Source of the DNA: JAPPHA01 sp964291635
GTDB lineage: Bacteria; Pseudomonadota; Alphaproteobacteria; Rhodobacterales; Rhodobacteraceae
Assembly: GCA_964291635.2 (NCBI GenBank)
Contig: OZ219894.1
Location: forward strand, 62,001-126,000
Reading direction: 5' to 3'
Length of the DNA stretch: 64,000 bases
The notes beneath the pieces are model-generated. The model was not told the origin of the DNA. It saw only the letters and a list, made by a program, of their open reading frames with translations, and made no database searches. This document shows positions 1 through 9,377 of this stretch, in pieces. The position numbers and the translations under genes are program-made. Every line of letters starts with the position of its first letter. The stretch's first letter is position 1.

Positions 1-2
1 GA

Positions 3-164
3 ATTCCCCGACTGCGGCAGGTCGTGGACTTCCGCAATCTCTTGATCGATGGCTACGATCGAGTGATCCCGGAACGCGTATGGTCCTACACACGACACGA
101 TCTGCCCGAACTCCGCCTTGTCGTACAAGCGTTGCTCTTCGAACTGAATCCGTCGGATGTATGA
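3..164 (+). CDS. HepT-like (DUF86) protein, C-terminal fragment cut by the window edge
   Basis: The frame is open from the window edge to a TGA at 162-164 and gives the last 53 residues of a HepT/DUF86-like protein. The block RNLLIDGYDRV, followed by VW and DLPELR, matches the conserved C-terminal helix region of this family. HepT proteins are the toxin partners of MntA-type minimal nucleotidyltransferases; their family motif is R-x4-6-H, usually written RNxLxHGY. Here the histidine position is Asp (RNLLID), so the catalytic motif looks lost. The N-terminus and any MntA partner would lie outside the window to the left. The assignment rests on a short segment, so the function is tentative. Confidence 0.6.
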   Translation: MPRLRQVVDFRNLLIDGYDRVIPERVWSYTRHDLPELRLVVQALLFELNPSDV

Positions 165-972
165 ACGGAAACGCCTGTTCGCCTATTTCGACTGAGTGGC
201 CAACGGCACAAAGTGCCGTCGTCCGATTGGGCCGTCAAGCAAGAACCAAATAAAAGGGGCCTGGAAACTGGAGATACAGAATTCAATCGAATAGGAGCGG
301 CCAGACCTCGCACAGCCCCACCGTACATTAATCACCTCGCCAGGCAGCCTCCATTTTGCTGAGTTGCCACAGCTGTGGGTACACCGTTCAAGAATGTCAC
401 GACTGCTCCCGGAACGGAACGATGAAGTCGTCCATCCTGCTTATTACGTTCCCTCTCCGTCAGATCATGGCACCGCATTGACTCGATGATCCGGTTTTGT
501 GAACACCCCGTTTCGCAATGCTCAAGGAATCGCAGTGGGTTTCCTTGAGTAAGTTGTTGCGGTCCACCCGAACCGCGCCCTCCCTGGCCGTCTTCACCGT
601 CACACCGTCCGGAAGACAACCTGGCGAAAAAACTTCCTTTCGGGCGCCGAACAGGGAAACACCGATGTCGGTTCATTCGCATGAGAAGGCACGATGTGTC
701 ACCGAGTGTCACCGAGTTCACTCCTTCCTCTCGCTCAGCATCAAGGGGATGGGCGCTTGCGCAGAGTCAACGAACACTCCCCTCCTGCCGTCGCGCTGAT
801 GGCCGTTTTTTCGGCAACGCAAGGGAAACCGTCCCGAGCCAAACCGGAAGCAGATCCGTACTTGGACCAGAGCGACGGATCCGCCTGAACGAGAATTTCC
901 GAGCTTGGGGAATCGTCGGGAACCCTGTCAACGCACTTGCTTTCCCGATGCCAGAAACTACATCTGCGCCGC
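165..972. other. Intergenic region without a recognisable gene
   Basis: About 800 bp between the HepT-like stop and the MFS gene. Short open frames exist on both strands, but none shows a family motif or a good ribosome binding site. An inverted repeat CTCAAGGAA/TTCCTTGAG lies at 521-529 and 541-549 with an 11-nt loop. A direct 10-bp doublet TGTCACCGAG occupies 697-716. Neither can be tied to a function. The region may be decayed sequence. Confidence 0.5.
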
Positions 973-2208
973 ATGACCGAAACCGACAGAATCGACCAGG
1001 GGGCGCAGCGAAGGCAAACCATTCGCAACGTCGTTGTCCTCGTCCTGGCACAAGCGGTGCTCGGCTCCCAGATGCCCATGATGTTCACGATGGGCGGACT
1101 CGCTGGCCAGCATCTCGCCGCAAATGCGTGTTTTGCCACGCTCCCTATCTCGCTCATCGTCCTCGGTTCGATGCTGACATCGGTACCGCTTTCCGAGTTC
1201 ATGCAACGATACGGGCGCACGGCCGGATTCCTGATCGGAACGACCGGAGGGGCCACGGGGGGCCTTCTTGCGTTCGCGGGTCTTTATTTCGATTCATTCC
1301 TGTTGTTCCTCCTGGGCTCGCTCGCCAGCGGTGTCTTCATGTCATCACTCGGATTCTATCGCTTTGCGGCCGCGGACACTGCCGACAGGGACTTTCGTCC
1401 CAAGGCCATTTCATACGTCATGGCCGGAGGACTGGCGCAGGCCGTCATTGGGCCGCAACTGTTCAAAGTCAGCACGGACATCTCTTCGATTCCGTTTCTC
1501 GGGGCATATGCGGCAATCGTCGGACTCAATATTCTCGGATCGTTCGTATTCCTGTTCCTGGACCTGCCAAAGCCGCAACCTGTGGACCGAAACCGCCCGT
1601 ACGCCGGCCGGTCCCGGCTCGAGCTCCTTCGGTCGCCCCGCATTGCCGTCGCCATCATATGCGCGATGGTGTCCTATGCTCTGATGAACCTCGTCATGAC
1701 GTCGACACCACTTGCCGTCGTCGGAACAGGATTCAGCCACCATTCGGCTGCCGATGTCGTCATGGTCCACGTGCTCGCCATGTTCCTGCCGTCGTTTGTC
1801 ACGGGTCACCTGATTTCCCGGTTTGGCGCGATTCGGATTGTTGCCTTCGGCCTGCTTCTTCTGTTCGTGTGCGGTGTCGTCGCTCTCTCGGGATTTCAGC
1901 TGATCCATTTTCACACTGCGTTGATCCTGCTCGGTGTCGGTTGGAATTTCGGCTTCATTGGCGGAACGGCAATGCTCACAATGGCGCACGAACCGGAGGA
2001 GCGCGGACGAGCTCAGGGGATGAACGATTTTTTCGTGTTCGGTTTCGTGACGCTTGCATCACTCGCATCTGGAGGGCTGATGAATTGTTCCGGAGGAACG
2101 CCGCAAACCGGCTGGACGACAGTGATTCTTGCGATGATCCCATTCCTCCTTTTCGCGGCCAGTTCACTTGTCTGGCTTCACTTTCGGTTGAGGCGAAGTC
2201 ACGCTTAG
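973..2208 (+). CDS. Major facilitator superfamily transporter
   Basis: A 411-residue polytopic inner-membrane protein with about twelve hydrophobic segments and a short charged N-terminus, which is the usual MFS size. A loop after the second helix reads SEFMQRYGRTAG, resembling the A-like motif (G-x3-D-R-x-G-R) in degenerate form. A second related loop, SRFGAIR, begins the C-terminal half. The central cytoplasmic loop near residue 200 is rich in Pro and Arg (KPQPVDRNRPYAGRSR). The ATG at 973 is preferred over the in-frame start at 937 because it directly precedes the polar N-terminus. Substrate is unknown; the overall type resembles small-molecule/drug exporters. It stands alone, with no partner gene upstream, and an SBP gene follows after a 570-bp gap. 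Confidence 0.8.
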   Translation: MTETDRIDQGAQRRQTIRNVVVLVLAQAVLGSQMPMMFTMGGLAGQHLAANACFATLPISLIVLGSMLTSVPLSEFMQRYGRTAGFLIGTTGGATGGLLAFAGLYFDSFLLFLLGSLASGVFMSSLGFYRFAAADTADRDFRPKAISYVMAGGLAQAVIGPQLFKVSTDISSIPFLGAYAAIVGLNILGSFVFLFLDLPKPQPVDRNRPYAGRSRLELLRSPRIAVAIICAMVSYALMNLVMTSTPLAVVGTGFSHHSAADVVMVHVLAMFLPSFVTGHLISRFGAIRIVAFGLLLLFVCGVVALSGFQLIHFHTALILLGVGWNFGFIGGTAMLTMAHEPEERGRAQGMNDFFVFGFVTLASLASGGLMNCSGGTPQTGWTTVILAMIPFLLFAASSLVWLHFRLRRSHA

Positions 2209-2778
2209 GGCAGCAGATGACGAACGCTGGCTGGCCAACCGGGCGGGTCAATCATGAATGCTGAAAGGGCGGATATACCGGTTTCGGTCCATCCAGCCTT
2301 GTCGTTGGAGTCGCACATTCATTGTGAGCACGTCATTCCTGGAGCATATTCGCGCCGAGTCCGGACATGCAGGCTCAGACGGAATGAAGGGCCGGCGATC
2401 CTGTCAGCCAGTTCGTGGCCCACGATACCGTTATTGATTTTATGGCAGTGTGTATTGAATCAATCGATTGGAGAAATACTGAAAATACGGCTAGTCTTTT
2501 CGGGCGTTGAGATTGGTCCTCGTGAAAAATCCGGGGCCATTGCCCCGTCTGAAACGGGGGCCTGTCGGACGCAGGTTTCCGGATCAGGGAACTGCATCGC
2601 GAACCGGATGTTTGCGCAAACAGTCCCACGCCGCGAAAACCGGATTGAGGCAGCCGCAAAAGGGGCGATCAAGCAGAGAACGATTCCACTGGGGGACAGT
2701 CCATGTCCCGGGCCATGCGTCCGGGTTGCTGCCCGGTTTCCCGTGGCTTTCAGATTTCTTGAATCAAGGAGAAAGATC
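2209..2778. other. Long leader region upstream of the SBP gene
   Basis: About 570 bp separate the MFS stop from the SBP start. An in-frame extension of the SBP frame reaches back to 2254, but it encodes no signal peptide or family sequence and is best read as untranslated. An AT-rich patch around 2440-2500 could hold the promoter. No convincing -35/-10 pair or operator can be named. Confidence 0.4.
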
Positions 2779-4809
2779 ATGACGAGATTACCGCTCTCAG
2801 TCGTTGCGGTAATGACAGCTGCCAGCGTGGCCGTTGCCGACTGCCCGCCAGTCACGGTTGACGATCCAATGGGCGTTCCGCAAGGAAAATACGCGCAGCA
2901 GTACGAGCTTTCGGAGTTCGAAACCCTGGCCAATTGCAAGCTGAGTTTCAGCGAAAACCCGGACATTGCGGCGCTCAACAGCCGCATTCGCGGCAACCCG
3001 GAACTGCCGCCGCTGTCCGAGCGACTGCCGGAAGAACCGCTGGTCATGGCACCCTATCATTCGATCGGGAAATACGGCGGCACGTTCAACGGCATGTCAA
3101 ATGCCACAGAAGCTGGCACCGCTGACTTCTTGAACATCAGACACGTGAACCTGGTTCGCCTGGGGGATGACAATGTGTCAATCGTGCCCGACATCGCCAA
3201 GGATTATGAATGGAATGATGATTTCACGCAGCTGACGTTCTACCTGCGCAAGGGCCACAGGTGGTCGGACGGCGCGCCTTTCACTGCCGACGACGTGAAG
3301 TTCTGGTACGACAACCTTGCGCTCGATTCAAAGGTCCTTCCGAATCCCACGGACTACTCGCTGGTAGCGGGTGAGCGCATGACCGTGGATGTGATCGACC
3401 CGCAGACGGTCAGGTTCAATCTGCCGGCCCCGAAGCCGGGTCTCTTGGTGCACTTCGCGACGTCGTGGGCGCAGGGCTTCCAGCCGAAGCACTTCCTCGG
3501 CCGCTATCATCCGGACATCAATCCTGACGCGGACAAGCTCGCCCAGGAAGCCGGTTTCGAGAACGGGCTCGCGGTGATCAAGGCCTATTGGGGGAACACG
3601 GACTGGACCGATTCGCCGTCGGCGCTGCTCAGCGCCCCCGACCGGGTCGCGAACCTCCCGGCCGATGTCGTTCCGACGCTCGAGTCCCACATCTACATCT
3701 CGGACACAGTCGAAGGGCGTCATCTGGTGGCGAACCCATACTTCCACATCGTGGACACGGCGGGCAATCAGCTGCCCTACATCAACGAACAGGACGAGAC
3801 CTATATCCCGAACACCGAGGTCCGCATTCTCAGGCTGATCAACGGTGAGGGCGATTACAAGTCGCAGGGTTTGACCTTGCCAAATGCGCCGCTGCTCCTT
3901 GAGAACCAGGAAGCCGGCGGCTACCAAATCGACTTGCTGCCGGTGCCGCATATGGTGACAGTTGGCTTCAACGTGACGTCGGACGACCTGGAAAAGCGCA
4001 AGGTTTTCGGAGACCTGCGTTTTCGACAGGCCATGTCTATTGCGATCGATCGGAATGCGATAAACGAGTCGGCGTATTTCGGGCTGGGCGAACCGAGCCA
4101 GTATAGCGGGATTAATCCGTTGCCGGACTTTATCGACGAAAAGTGGAAGTCCCATTATGCCGAGCATGATCCTGACCGGGCCGCGGCGCTGCTTGATGAG
4201 GTCGGTTTGGTCGACGCGGACGGCGACGGATTCCGCGAGCTTCCTAATGGCGACGCATTTGTCCTCAACATACAGTTCAGCACGCAGGAAATGCCGGCGC
4301 AGGTTATTGAGCTCATCAGCCTGAACTGGTCGGAGGTGGGCGTGCGGACGACCATCAAGGAAGTCGCCACGGACGAGTACCGATCGGCACAATCGGCCGG
4401 CAAGCTTGATGTCGGGATGTGGTCAAAGGGCAAGGTGCTCCTGGGTCACCTCGGCACCAACGATTACTGGGTGCCGCCGTTCGGAGACTACTTCAATCTT
4501 CGGGTCGGAATGAAATGGGCTGAATGGATTCAAACAGACGGCGCCAATGGTGTCGAACCTCCTGACTATGTTCATGACATGATCAAGGACATCGGCATAT
4601 TCCAGTCAGTGGCGGTTGGATCCGAAGAATTCGAAGCGGCGGGCAATCGCCTGGTGGAAAACATGGTTTCCAACCTGCTCCAAATTGGCACTGTCGCGAC
4701 GCCGAGCCCGATCTACCACCGCAACGCCTTGAAGAATTTCATTGCCGTAGCGGGTGGCAGACCCTTTTCGTGGCGGTCACACCAGTGGTATCTGGACGAG
4801 AGTAATTGA
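2779..4809 (+). CDS. Orphan peptide/oligopeptide-type ABC transporter substrate-binding protein (family 5)
   Basis: A 676-residue periplasmic solute-binding protein of the SBP_bac_5 (DppA/OppA) type. The ATG at 2779 follows AAGGAG (2767-2772) and opens a Sec signal peptide (MTRLPLSVVAVMTAASVAVA) with a signal peptidase I-like AVA/D site. The mature N-terminus DCPPVTVDDPMGVP is shared with the paralogues at 47102 and 59865; Cys there and Cys in LANCKL could form a disulfide. The family core includes GKYGGT, WEWNDDFT-like and SDGAPFTADDVKFWYDNL blocks. It is longer than typical DppA (about 530 aa). No permease or ATPase gene is adjacent, so it probably uses permeases encoded elsewhere, such as the blocks at 13 or 49 kb. 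A strong hairpin follows the stop. Confidence 0.9.
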   Translation: MTRLPLSVVAVMTAASVAVADCPPVTVDDPMGVPQGKYAQQYELSEFETLANCKLSFSENPDIAALNSRIRGNPELPPLSERLPEEPLVMAPYHSIGKYGGTFNGMSNATEAGTADFLNIRHVNLVRLGDDNVSIVPDIAKDYEWNDDFTQLTFYLRKGHRWSDGAPFTADDVKFWYDNLALDSKVLPNPTDYSLVAGERMTVDVIDPQTVRFNLPAPKPGLLVHFATSWAQGFQPKHFLGRYHPDINPDADKLAQEAGFENGLAVIKAYWGNTDWTDSPSALLSAPDRVANLPADVVPTLESHIYISDTVEGRHLVANPYFHIVDTAGNQLPYINEQDETYIPNTEVRILRLINGEGDYKSQGLTLPNAPLLLENQEAGGYQIDLLPVPHMVTVGFNVTSDDLEKRKVFGDLRFRQAMSIAIDRNAINESAYFGLGEPSQYSGINPLPDFIDEKWKSHYAEHDPDRAAALLDEVGLVDADGDGFRELPNGDAFVLNIQFSTQEMPAQVIELISLNWSEVGVRTTIKEVATDEYRSAQSAGKLDVGMWSKGKVLLGHLGTNDYWVPPFGDYFNLRVGMKWAEWIQTDGANGVEPPDYVHDMIKDIGIFQSVAVGSEEFEAAGNRLVENMVSNLLQIGTVATPSPIYHRNALKNFIAVAGGRPFSWRSHQWYLDESN

Positions 4810-4824
4810 CCCGATAGCCAATTG

Positions 4825-4857
4825 GCAGGGGGCGCCCGGAATTCGGGCGCCCCCTGC
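4825..4857 (+). terminator. Hairpin terminator after the orphan SBP gene
   Basis: A perfect 14-bp stem (left arm 4825-4838, right arm 4844-4857, 5-nt loop GAATT), made almost entirely of G-C pairs, lies 15 nt after the SBP stop. There is no U-tract, so it may act as a transcript-stabilising 3' hairpin as much as an intrinsic terminator. Confidence 0.75.
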
Positions 4858-5316
4858 AACAACCGGACAATCTGGTTTCAGCGGTTCTGATGCGGCTGTC
4901 GCGGTGGATTTGCAGCCAGAAGCTGTGCGCCTGGGGAAAGGCGTCCTCAAACTTGCCCTGACCGCTTGCCGGCAAGGCTTCCAAACCGGCGCCGGCAACA
5001 GAGATTTCCCAATCTCGCAAAGGCTCGTAACACATGCCGCCGGCGCCTTTGAAAATCCGCGCCGCGGCCAGGCTCAGGGCTGTTTTTCAGCAGTTTCCCG
5101 CGAACGAAAACATGCACGCTGCCCAAAGCGGATATCGCCAGATTTCAACCAGTGGGCTGGCAGACCTGGCAGAACCGGTCCGGCTGTGCGAGGGCAAGTG
5201 CGAAAATCGTGCCAAAGCCGCAACGATAACGGCGGTTCGACTATGCACTGCGCGGACTCAATTTCAAATTGTCCCGCCGGCGGAGATAAAGCGATAACGC
5301 TGGACGGAACTGCAAA
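4858..5316. other. Intergenic region, no gene recognised
   Basis: About 460 bp between the SBP hairpin and the first hflX-like codons. Short overlapping frames lack family motifs. In many alphaproteobacteria hfq sits just before hflX, but no Hfq-like Sm motif is visible here. Confidence 0.45.
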
Positions 5317-5728
5317 TTGCCGATCAAAGCCGGAATCCTGCATCCGTCCATCCCTGATCAAGAATCTCCGCGTTCGGCCGAATCCTGCCTGGATGAGGCG
5401 GTTTTTCTCGCGATGGCGCTGGGTTTCCCGGCCGCTTTCAAGCAGGTTGTCCGGCTTCGTTCTGTCAACGGCGCAACCTTGTTTGGTTCTGGAAGGTGTG
5501 AAAGTCTGAAGCAGGAATTTGATGCGGCCAATGCGTCAGCCGCGGTTGCCGACGGCTCGATTTCACCGGTCCAGCAGCGAAATCTGGAAAGACTCTGGGA
5601 TGTCCGGGCGCTGGATCGAACAGGTCTGATTTTGGAGATACTCGCCAGCCGGGCGAAAACCCGGGTGTGCTGCAGGTCGAACAGGCACAACTGGAATACG
5701 TGAAATCCAGACTGGTCCGCCGCTGGAC

Positions 5729-8085
5729 CTTTCACTTTATCACACTTAACTCCGGGTTCTCGTCTCCTTTTCGGTTTTTCCTGTCCCATTCTTCCTTGGC
5801 CTTGATGCCGACGACCGCATGAGACAGGAACTTCACGCCCTCCCAGGGCTTCTGCGTGCCGGGTAACGGCTGGCGCTTCGAAGGATGAAAGCCCGCCAGG
5901 CCGCCCGTCAGCACGACGAAGCCCGCGATGGTCATCTCCGGCGGTCCCCGGGGGACCTTGAAACCATGGTGGGAGGCGAGAGCGCAGAGCGCCCGGATGT
6001 CGTCCTCGGTGACAAATCAATCAGCCGGTTCGTCCGGCCTCTCGCGCGCGAGAAGCGAAAGATCCCAAACTCTAAATGCGGTGATTGCGTCGAAGGCGAG
6101 ACACTTCTTCAGGTCGTCGGCCTCGTCGAGGCGGCGATCCTCGATGCGGGTGCCAACCTTCAGCGCGTGGAAGAACTGTTCGATCCGCCAGCGCAGTTCG
6201 TACCAGTGCAGCACCGTGCAGGCGGTGTCGAGATCGGCCTCGCCCTCGGTGGTCAGCAGCATCCAGTGCAGCGGTTGCTTCTTCTTCCCGGTCTTCGATG
6301 CCGGCAAGGCCGGGCGGCGGGGAGGGTCCTCCTCACGGGCCGAGACCGCGATCATGCGGACCGGCGGTTCGTCCCCCCGGTCCTTCGGAGCAAGCAGTTC
6401 CACCGGCGTGCAGCGCAATGTCAGCTTCGCCGTGCGGGCCTTCCTGCGGTTCGCTCCCCCGCAGGCCGGAACCTCGATCCTGCGACCGCCCACCGGTTCC
6501 GTCCCCAGCACATGATCCCACAGGTTCGCGTCGCCGCCGGAGGCCAGGGCAACCCGCCGTTGCGTCCCCCGACTGGCCCGGACCAGCAATGCCGCCCCGG
6601 TCTGCTGCGCACGCGCGATCAGGTCCCAGAAGTCGCCCTCGCGGTCGCAGACCGTCACCACCCGGCCCTCCGGGCAGGCGCGCGCGAGTTCCTGGGCCCG
6701 CTCAAGGCCATCCACCCAGCGGACACTGTCCTTCTCCTCGTCCTGACGGAAGTCCGTGTCCACCGTGTACATCCCCAGGGGCCGGCCCACCGCGTTCACC
6801 GCAACGCCGAAATGGGCCAGGATGCCCGAGGTGCCCTTGCCGCCCCCGCCAAGATCGTCGAGGCCCGAAGTCTTTGACAGGTCGTCATAATTCAGCGTCG
6901 TCGTGTCCTGTACCGCAAGCACAAGCCGCTCGACACCGCAGCGCTCAACCGTCTGCTCGAAATGCGAATCCAGGATATGATCCATCGTCACCGCGTCATT
7001 GGACAGCAACCGGTAGGCCGCCGTCTGCTCCGCACGCCCCGGGAAGATCGACGGAAGATGTTCCCCAAGGCGTTTGACCCAGGCCGCACCCATCAGCGCA
7101 ATCCGGCGCCGGACCCGGCCGTCGGGGTGGGTGCTGCGACCGTATTCCCGGGCAGCCCATCCCCCCTCACAGCACAGCGATCCGGACCAGCCGAGAACCC
7201 GTTCCGGGCCAGCACACAGAACCTGTTGCCAACCCGCCACCAGCGGCCGGAGCCAGACCGCGCGCCGCACTCCCGAACGCCACCCCGACGTCAGCTCCGG
7301 ACAGCACTTCCACCCCGCCGCCCGGTAGCTCAGGCCGGACTGCCCCGGCCCGGTGAAACTCTGCACAAGCACCGGATGCTCACCGTAGGCCGCCGCCCAG
7401 TCATCGGCAATCCGCTCCGCAGCCAGGCGCAGGACCCGGGAGGCGAGACCCTTCACACGGACACCGGGAAGCAGCAGGAAGCGGTGGTTGCACACGACCT
7501 TGGCGATGTTGGCCACGCGGGCATCGGCCGACCAGCCGATGACGCCGTCGCGCGGACCAAGCTGGATCCCGGCCGCGGTGAAGCCGATGCCGCCCAGCAC
7601 CCCGTCGTGCTCCGAACGGACCCAGTACCGGACCTGCCCGCCCGGCGGGCGGCGCCATCCCTCCGGATGATGGCTCTCGATCATCGCCTCCCAGCGGCGG
7701 CGGTCCTCCGGTGCCGTCACCAACTCGAGCGACAGGGCACCGAGGTCCCGAAGCAGGCACGAGACAGAACGGTCGGGGAAGTCCGACGGGGGACGGGCAT
7801 GAGGATCGAATTCCAGCGCTTCCGCTTCCGGAAGACGCACACCCAGCTTCTCCGCAAGCGCCGGCAGAAGCTTGCGCGCCGACGCCAGGCACAACTTGCC
7901 GACACGGTTGGTCCAGTTCTCCCGCTCGCAGAACTCGTGGGCCAGCGCCGTCCGTGACAGCTCACCGCCGTTGCACGCCGTCCCGAACCACTCTATCGTT
8001 TCCGACGAGACCTGTCGCATGCCAATCTGCATGCCCGGGCGAATCGCACGAAATCAGCCCGGAGTTAAGTGTGTGATCTTGATAG
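5729..8085. mobile_element. IS4-family insertion sequence in hflX, 2,357 bp, with terminal repeats and a 9-bp target duplication
   Basis: Both ends are visible. The left terminal repeat (5729-5756, starting CTTTCACTTTATCACACTTA) is matched by the complement of 8058-8085, with 28 aligned positions and perfect identity over the inner CACTTAACTCCGGG. A 9-bp direct repeat CCGCTGGAC flanks it at 5720-5728 and 8086-8094. The element carries one transposase gene on the minus strand whose ancestral stop codon lies inside the left terminal repeat. The intact ends and exact duplication suggest a fairly recent insertion. Confidence 0.93.
6017..8032 (-). CDS. IS4-type DDE transposase with N-terminal DruA-like (DUF4338) domain; ends early at an in-frame UGA
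   Basis: The 671-residue product has two parts. Residues about 20-260 resemble DruA/DUF4338: a winged-helix-like start, then HHPEGWRRPPGGQVRYWV, GWSADAR, NHRFLLLPGVRVKGLASR and SYRAAGW. Residues about 300-670 are an IS4 transposase: first Asp in VQDTTTLNY, second Asp in VCDREGDFWDL, and the YREK signature YELRWRIEQFFHALK with the catalytic Glu. After ERPDEPAD a TGA (6017-6019) stops translation. The same frame continues as FVTEDDIRAL and, nearer the end, GGLAGFHPSKRQPLPGT, a normal IS4-type C-terminal tail, to a stop at 5732. A CGA-to-TGA change would explain this (inference). All catalytic residues precede the stop, so residual activity is possible. Confidence 0.85.
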   Translation of the reverse strand: MQIGMRQVSSETIEWFGTACNGGELSRTALAHEFCERENWTNRVGKLCLASARKLLPALAEKLGVRLPEAEALEFDPHARPPSDFPDRSVSCLLRDLGALSLELVTAPEDRRRWEAMIESHHPEGWRRPPGGQVRYWVRSEHDGVLGGIGFTAAGIQLGPRDGVIGWSADARVANIAKVVCNHRFLLLPGVRVKGLASRVLRLAAERIADDWAAAYGEHPVLVQSFTGPGQSGLSYRAAGWKCCPELTSGWRSGVRRAVWLRPLVAGWQQVLCAGPERVLGWSGSLCCEGGWAAREYGRSTHPDGRVRRRIALMGAAWVKRLGEHLPSIFPGRAEQTAAYRLLSNDAVTMDHILDSHFEQTVERCGVERLVLAVQDTTTLNYDDLSKTSGLDDLGGGGKGTSGILAHFGVAVNAVGRPLGMYTVDTDFRQDEEKDSVRWVDGLERAQELARACPEGRVVTVCDREGDFWDLIARAQQTGAALLVRASRGTQRRVALASGGDANLWDHVLGTEPVGGRRIEVPACGGANRRKARTAKLTLRCTPVELLAPKDRGDEPPVRMIAVSAREEDPPRRPALPASKTGKKKQPLHWMLLTTEGEADLDTACTVLHWYELRWRIEQFFHALKVGTRIEDRRLDEADDLKKCLAFDAITAFRVWDLSLLARERPDEPAD

Positions 8086-9377
8086 CCGCTGGACCCACCT
8101 CGAACGTCAGCGGGGCGCCCCTGGGTTCGTGGGCGGATCCGGGGAACCCCAGATCGAGTCCGACCGGCGCGCGATTGACGATAGGATAATTCGTGTGAAG
8201 CGCAGGCTGCTGGCGGTCAGACGCACGCGCGGGCTGCACCGGTCGGCCAGAAAAGCCGTCCCATACCCAACCGTTGCGCTTGTCGGCTACACGAACGCCG
8301 GAAAATCAACGCTGTTCAACCGCCTGACCGGCGCAGAAGTATGGGCAGACGACGCATTGTTTGCGACGCTTGAACCGACCATGAGATCGGTCACGCTCCC
8401 CTCAGGCCGGAAAGCGGTGTTCTCCGACACGGTCGGCTTCATATCCAATCTTCCGACGCAGCTGTTCGCTGCATTTCGCGCAACCCTGGAAGAAGTCACC
8501 AACGCTGACAACGTCGTGCATGTCCGGGACCTGACGCACCCTGAATTCGATTCCCAGGTTCTCGGTGTCAATGAAGTTCTCAGAGAACTGAACGTTGAAC
8601 CCGCCGACTCCCAAAGAGTTGTGCAAGCCTGGAACAAGATCGATTCGCTGGCGACCGGCGACAGGCAAGACATGCTGACCGGGAACGGATGCAGCCAGTC
8701 TCATTTTCCAGTTTCGGCGATTTCCGGCGACGGGCTCGACCATTTGCTGGTGAAGATTGACGAACTTCTTCGCGCCGGCGACCGGACGGAAGTCGTGCGG
8801 CTATCGTGCGTCGATGGCAAACAGCGGGCCTGGCTTTTCGGAGAGAGAGTTGTGCAAAACGAGACTCTGCGCGACGATTGCCTGGAACTCAAGGTGTGCT
8901 GGCCAGACGCCCAGGCGGTGCGATTTCGGAATCGGTTCGGTTGCGGTCCGGGCGCGGCTCTGTCGCGGGCAAATGAGCTGTCGCCGGCTTTCGCTGCCAG
9001 GCGGCGCCTGTCAAGGCACGATAGTCGCAGCGAGTTGTCCTGTTCTGTCACCGCCGAAGCGCAACGGTTCAGCCTGATCAGAAAGCCGTCGGACCTTCCG
9101 GCCTGCTTCAACCCTCGTGCGAATTGGCGTGGTCTTTGGCGGCTGTCTGTCCCGGTCCAGGTTCCGCGCTGTCCGACATTGTGGTTCACTTGCGTTCGGC
9201 CGGATTCAATGCGGGCGTGCGCCTAGTCGACAACCTCTCCCGATTCGTCAATTTCACCGGACTCAGCTTGCGGATCTTAAGTGAAGTACCTCGCATCGTC
9301 ACAATGGGCCGCTAGGTCGTCCTACAGCGCCGGCACGCGCCCTTTCTTTCCAATGAGAGAGTCGAACGGGTGCAGAG

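Larger units (their letters stand above)
5317..9226 (+). pseudogene. hflX: hflX ribosome-associated GTPase, broken by a frameshift and an IS insertion
   Basis: HflX is a ribosome-binding GTPase involved in splitting stalled or heat-damaged ribosomes. The N-terminal part (5317-5703) carries the family sequence VNGATLFGSGR and DGSISPVQQRNLE, then ALDRTGLILEI. Near 5660-5672 the frame slips, and the expected continuation VLQVEQAQLEYVKSRLVRRW runs in another frame. A transposable element then interrupts the gene at 5729-8085. Beyond it the gene resumes (THLERQRG) with all GTPase motifs: GYTNAGKST (G1), DTVGFI (G3), NKID (G4), SAISGDG (G5). Removing the element and one target duplicate restores the frame across the insertion point. 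HflX similarity ends near RFRNRFG at 8941; the further frame to 9226 is unrelated readthrough. The frameshift upstream means the gene was damaged twice. Confidence 0.9.

Noticed and set aside
697..716. 10-bp direct doublet as the start of a repeat array or CRISPR
   Set aside because: Only two adjacent units without spacers; no CRISPR-like periodicity anywhere in the window.
681..2264. Long plus-strand frame of 527 codons over the MFS gene
   Set aside because: It is Arg/Pro/His-rich, has no family motif, and overlaps the MFS gene in another frame with poor membrane-protein character.
3328..4392. 354-codon minus-strand frame opposite the first SBP gene
   Set aside because: It is an antisense shadow of a GC-rich gene; the same shadow pattern appears opposite the paralogous SBPs.
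6085..7957. Long plus-strand frames opposite the IS4-type transposase
   Set aside because: Pro/Arg-rich antisense translations without motifs.
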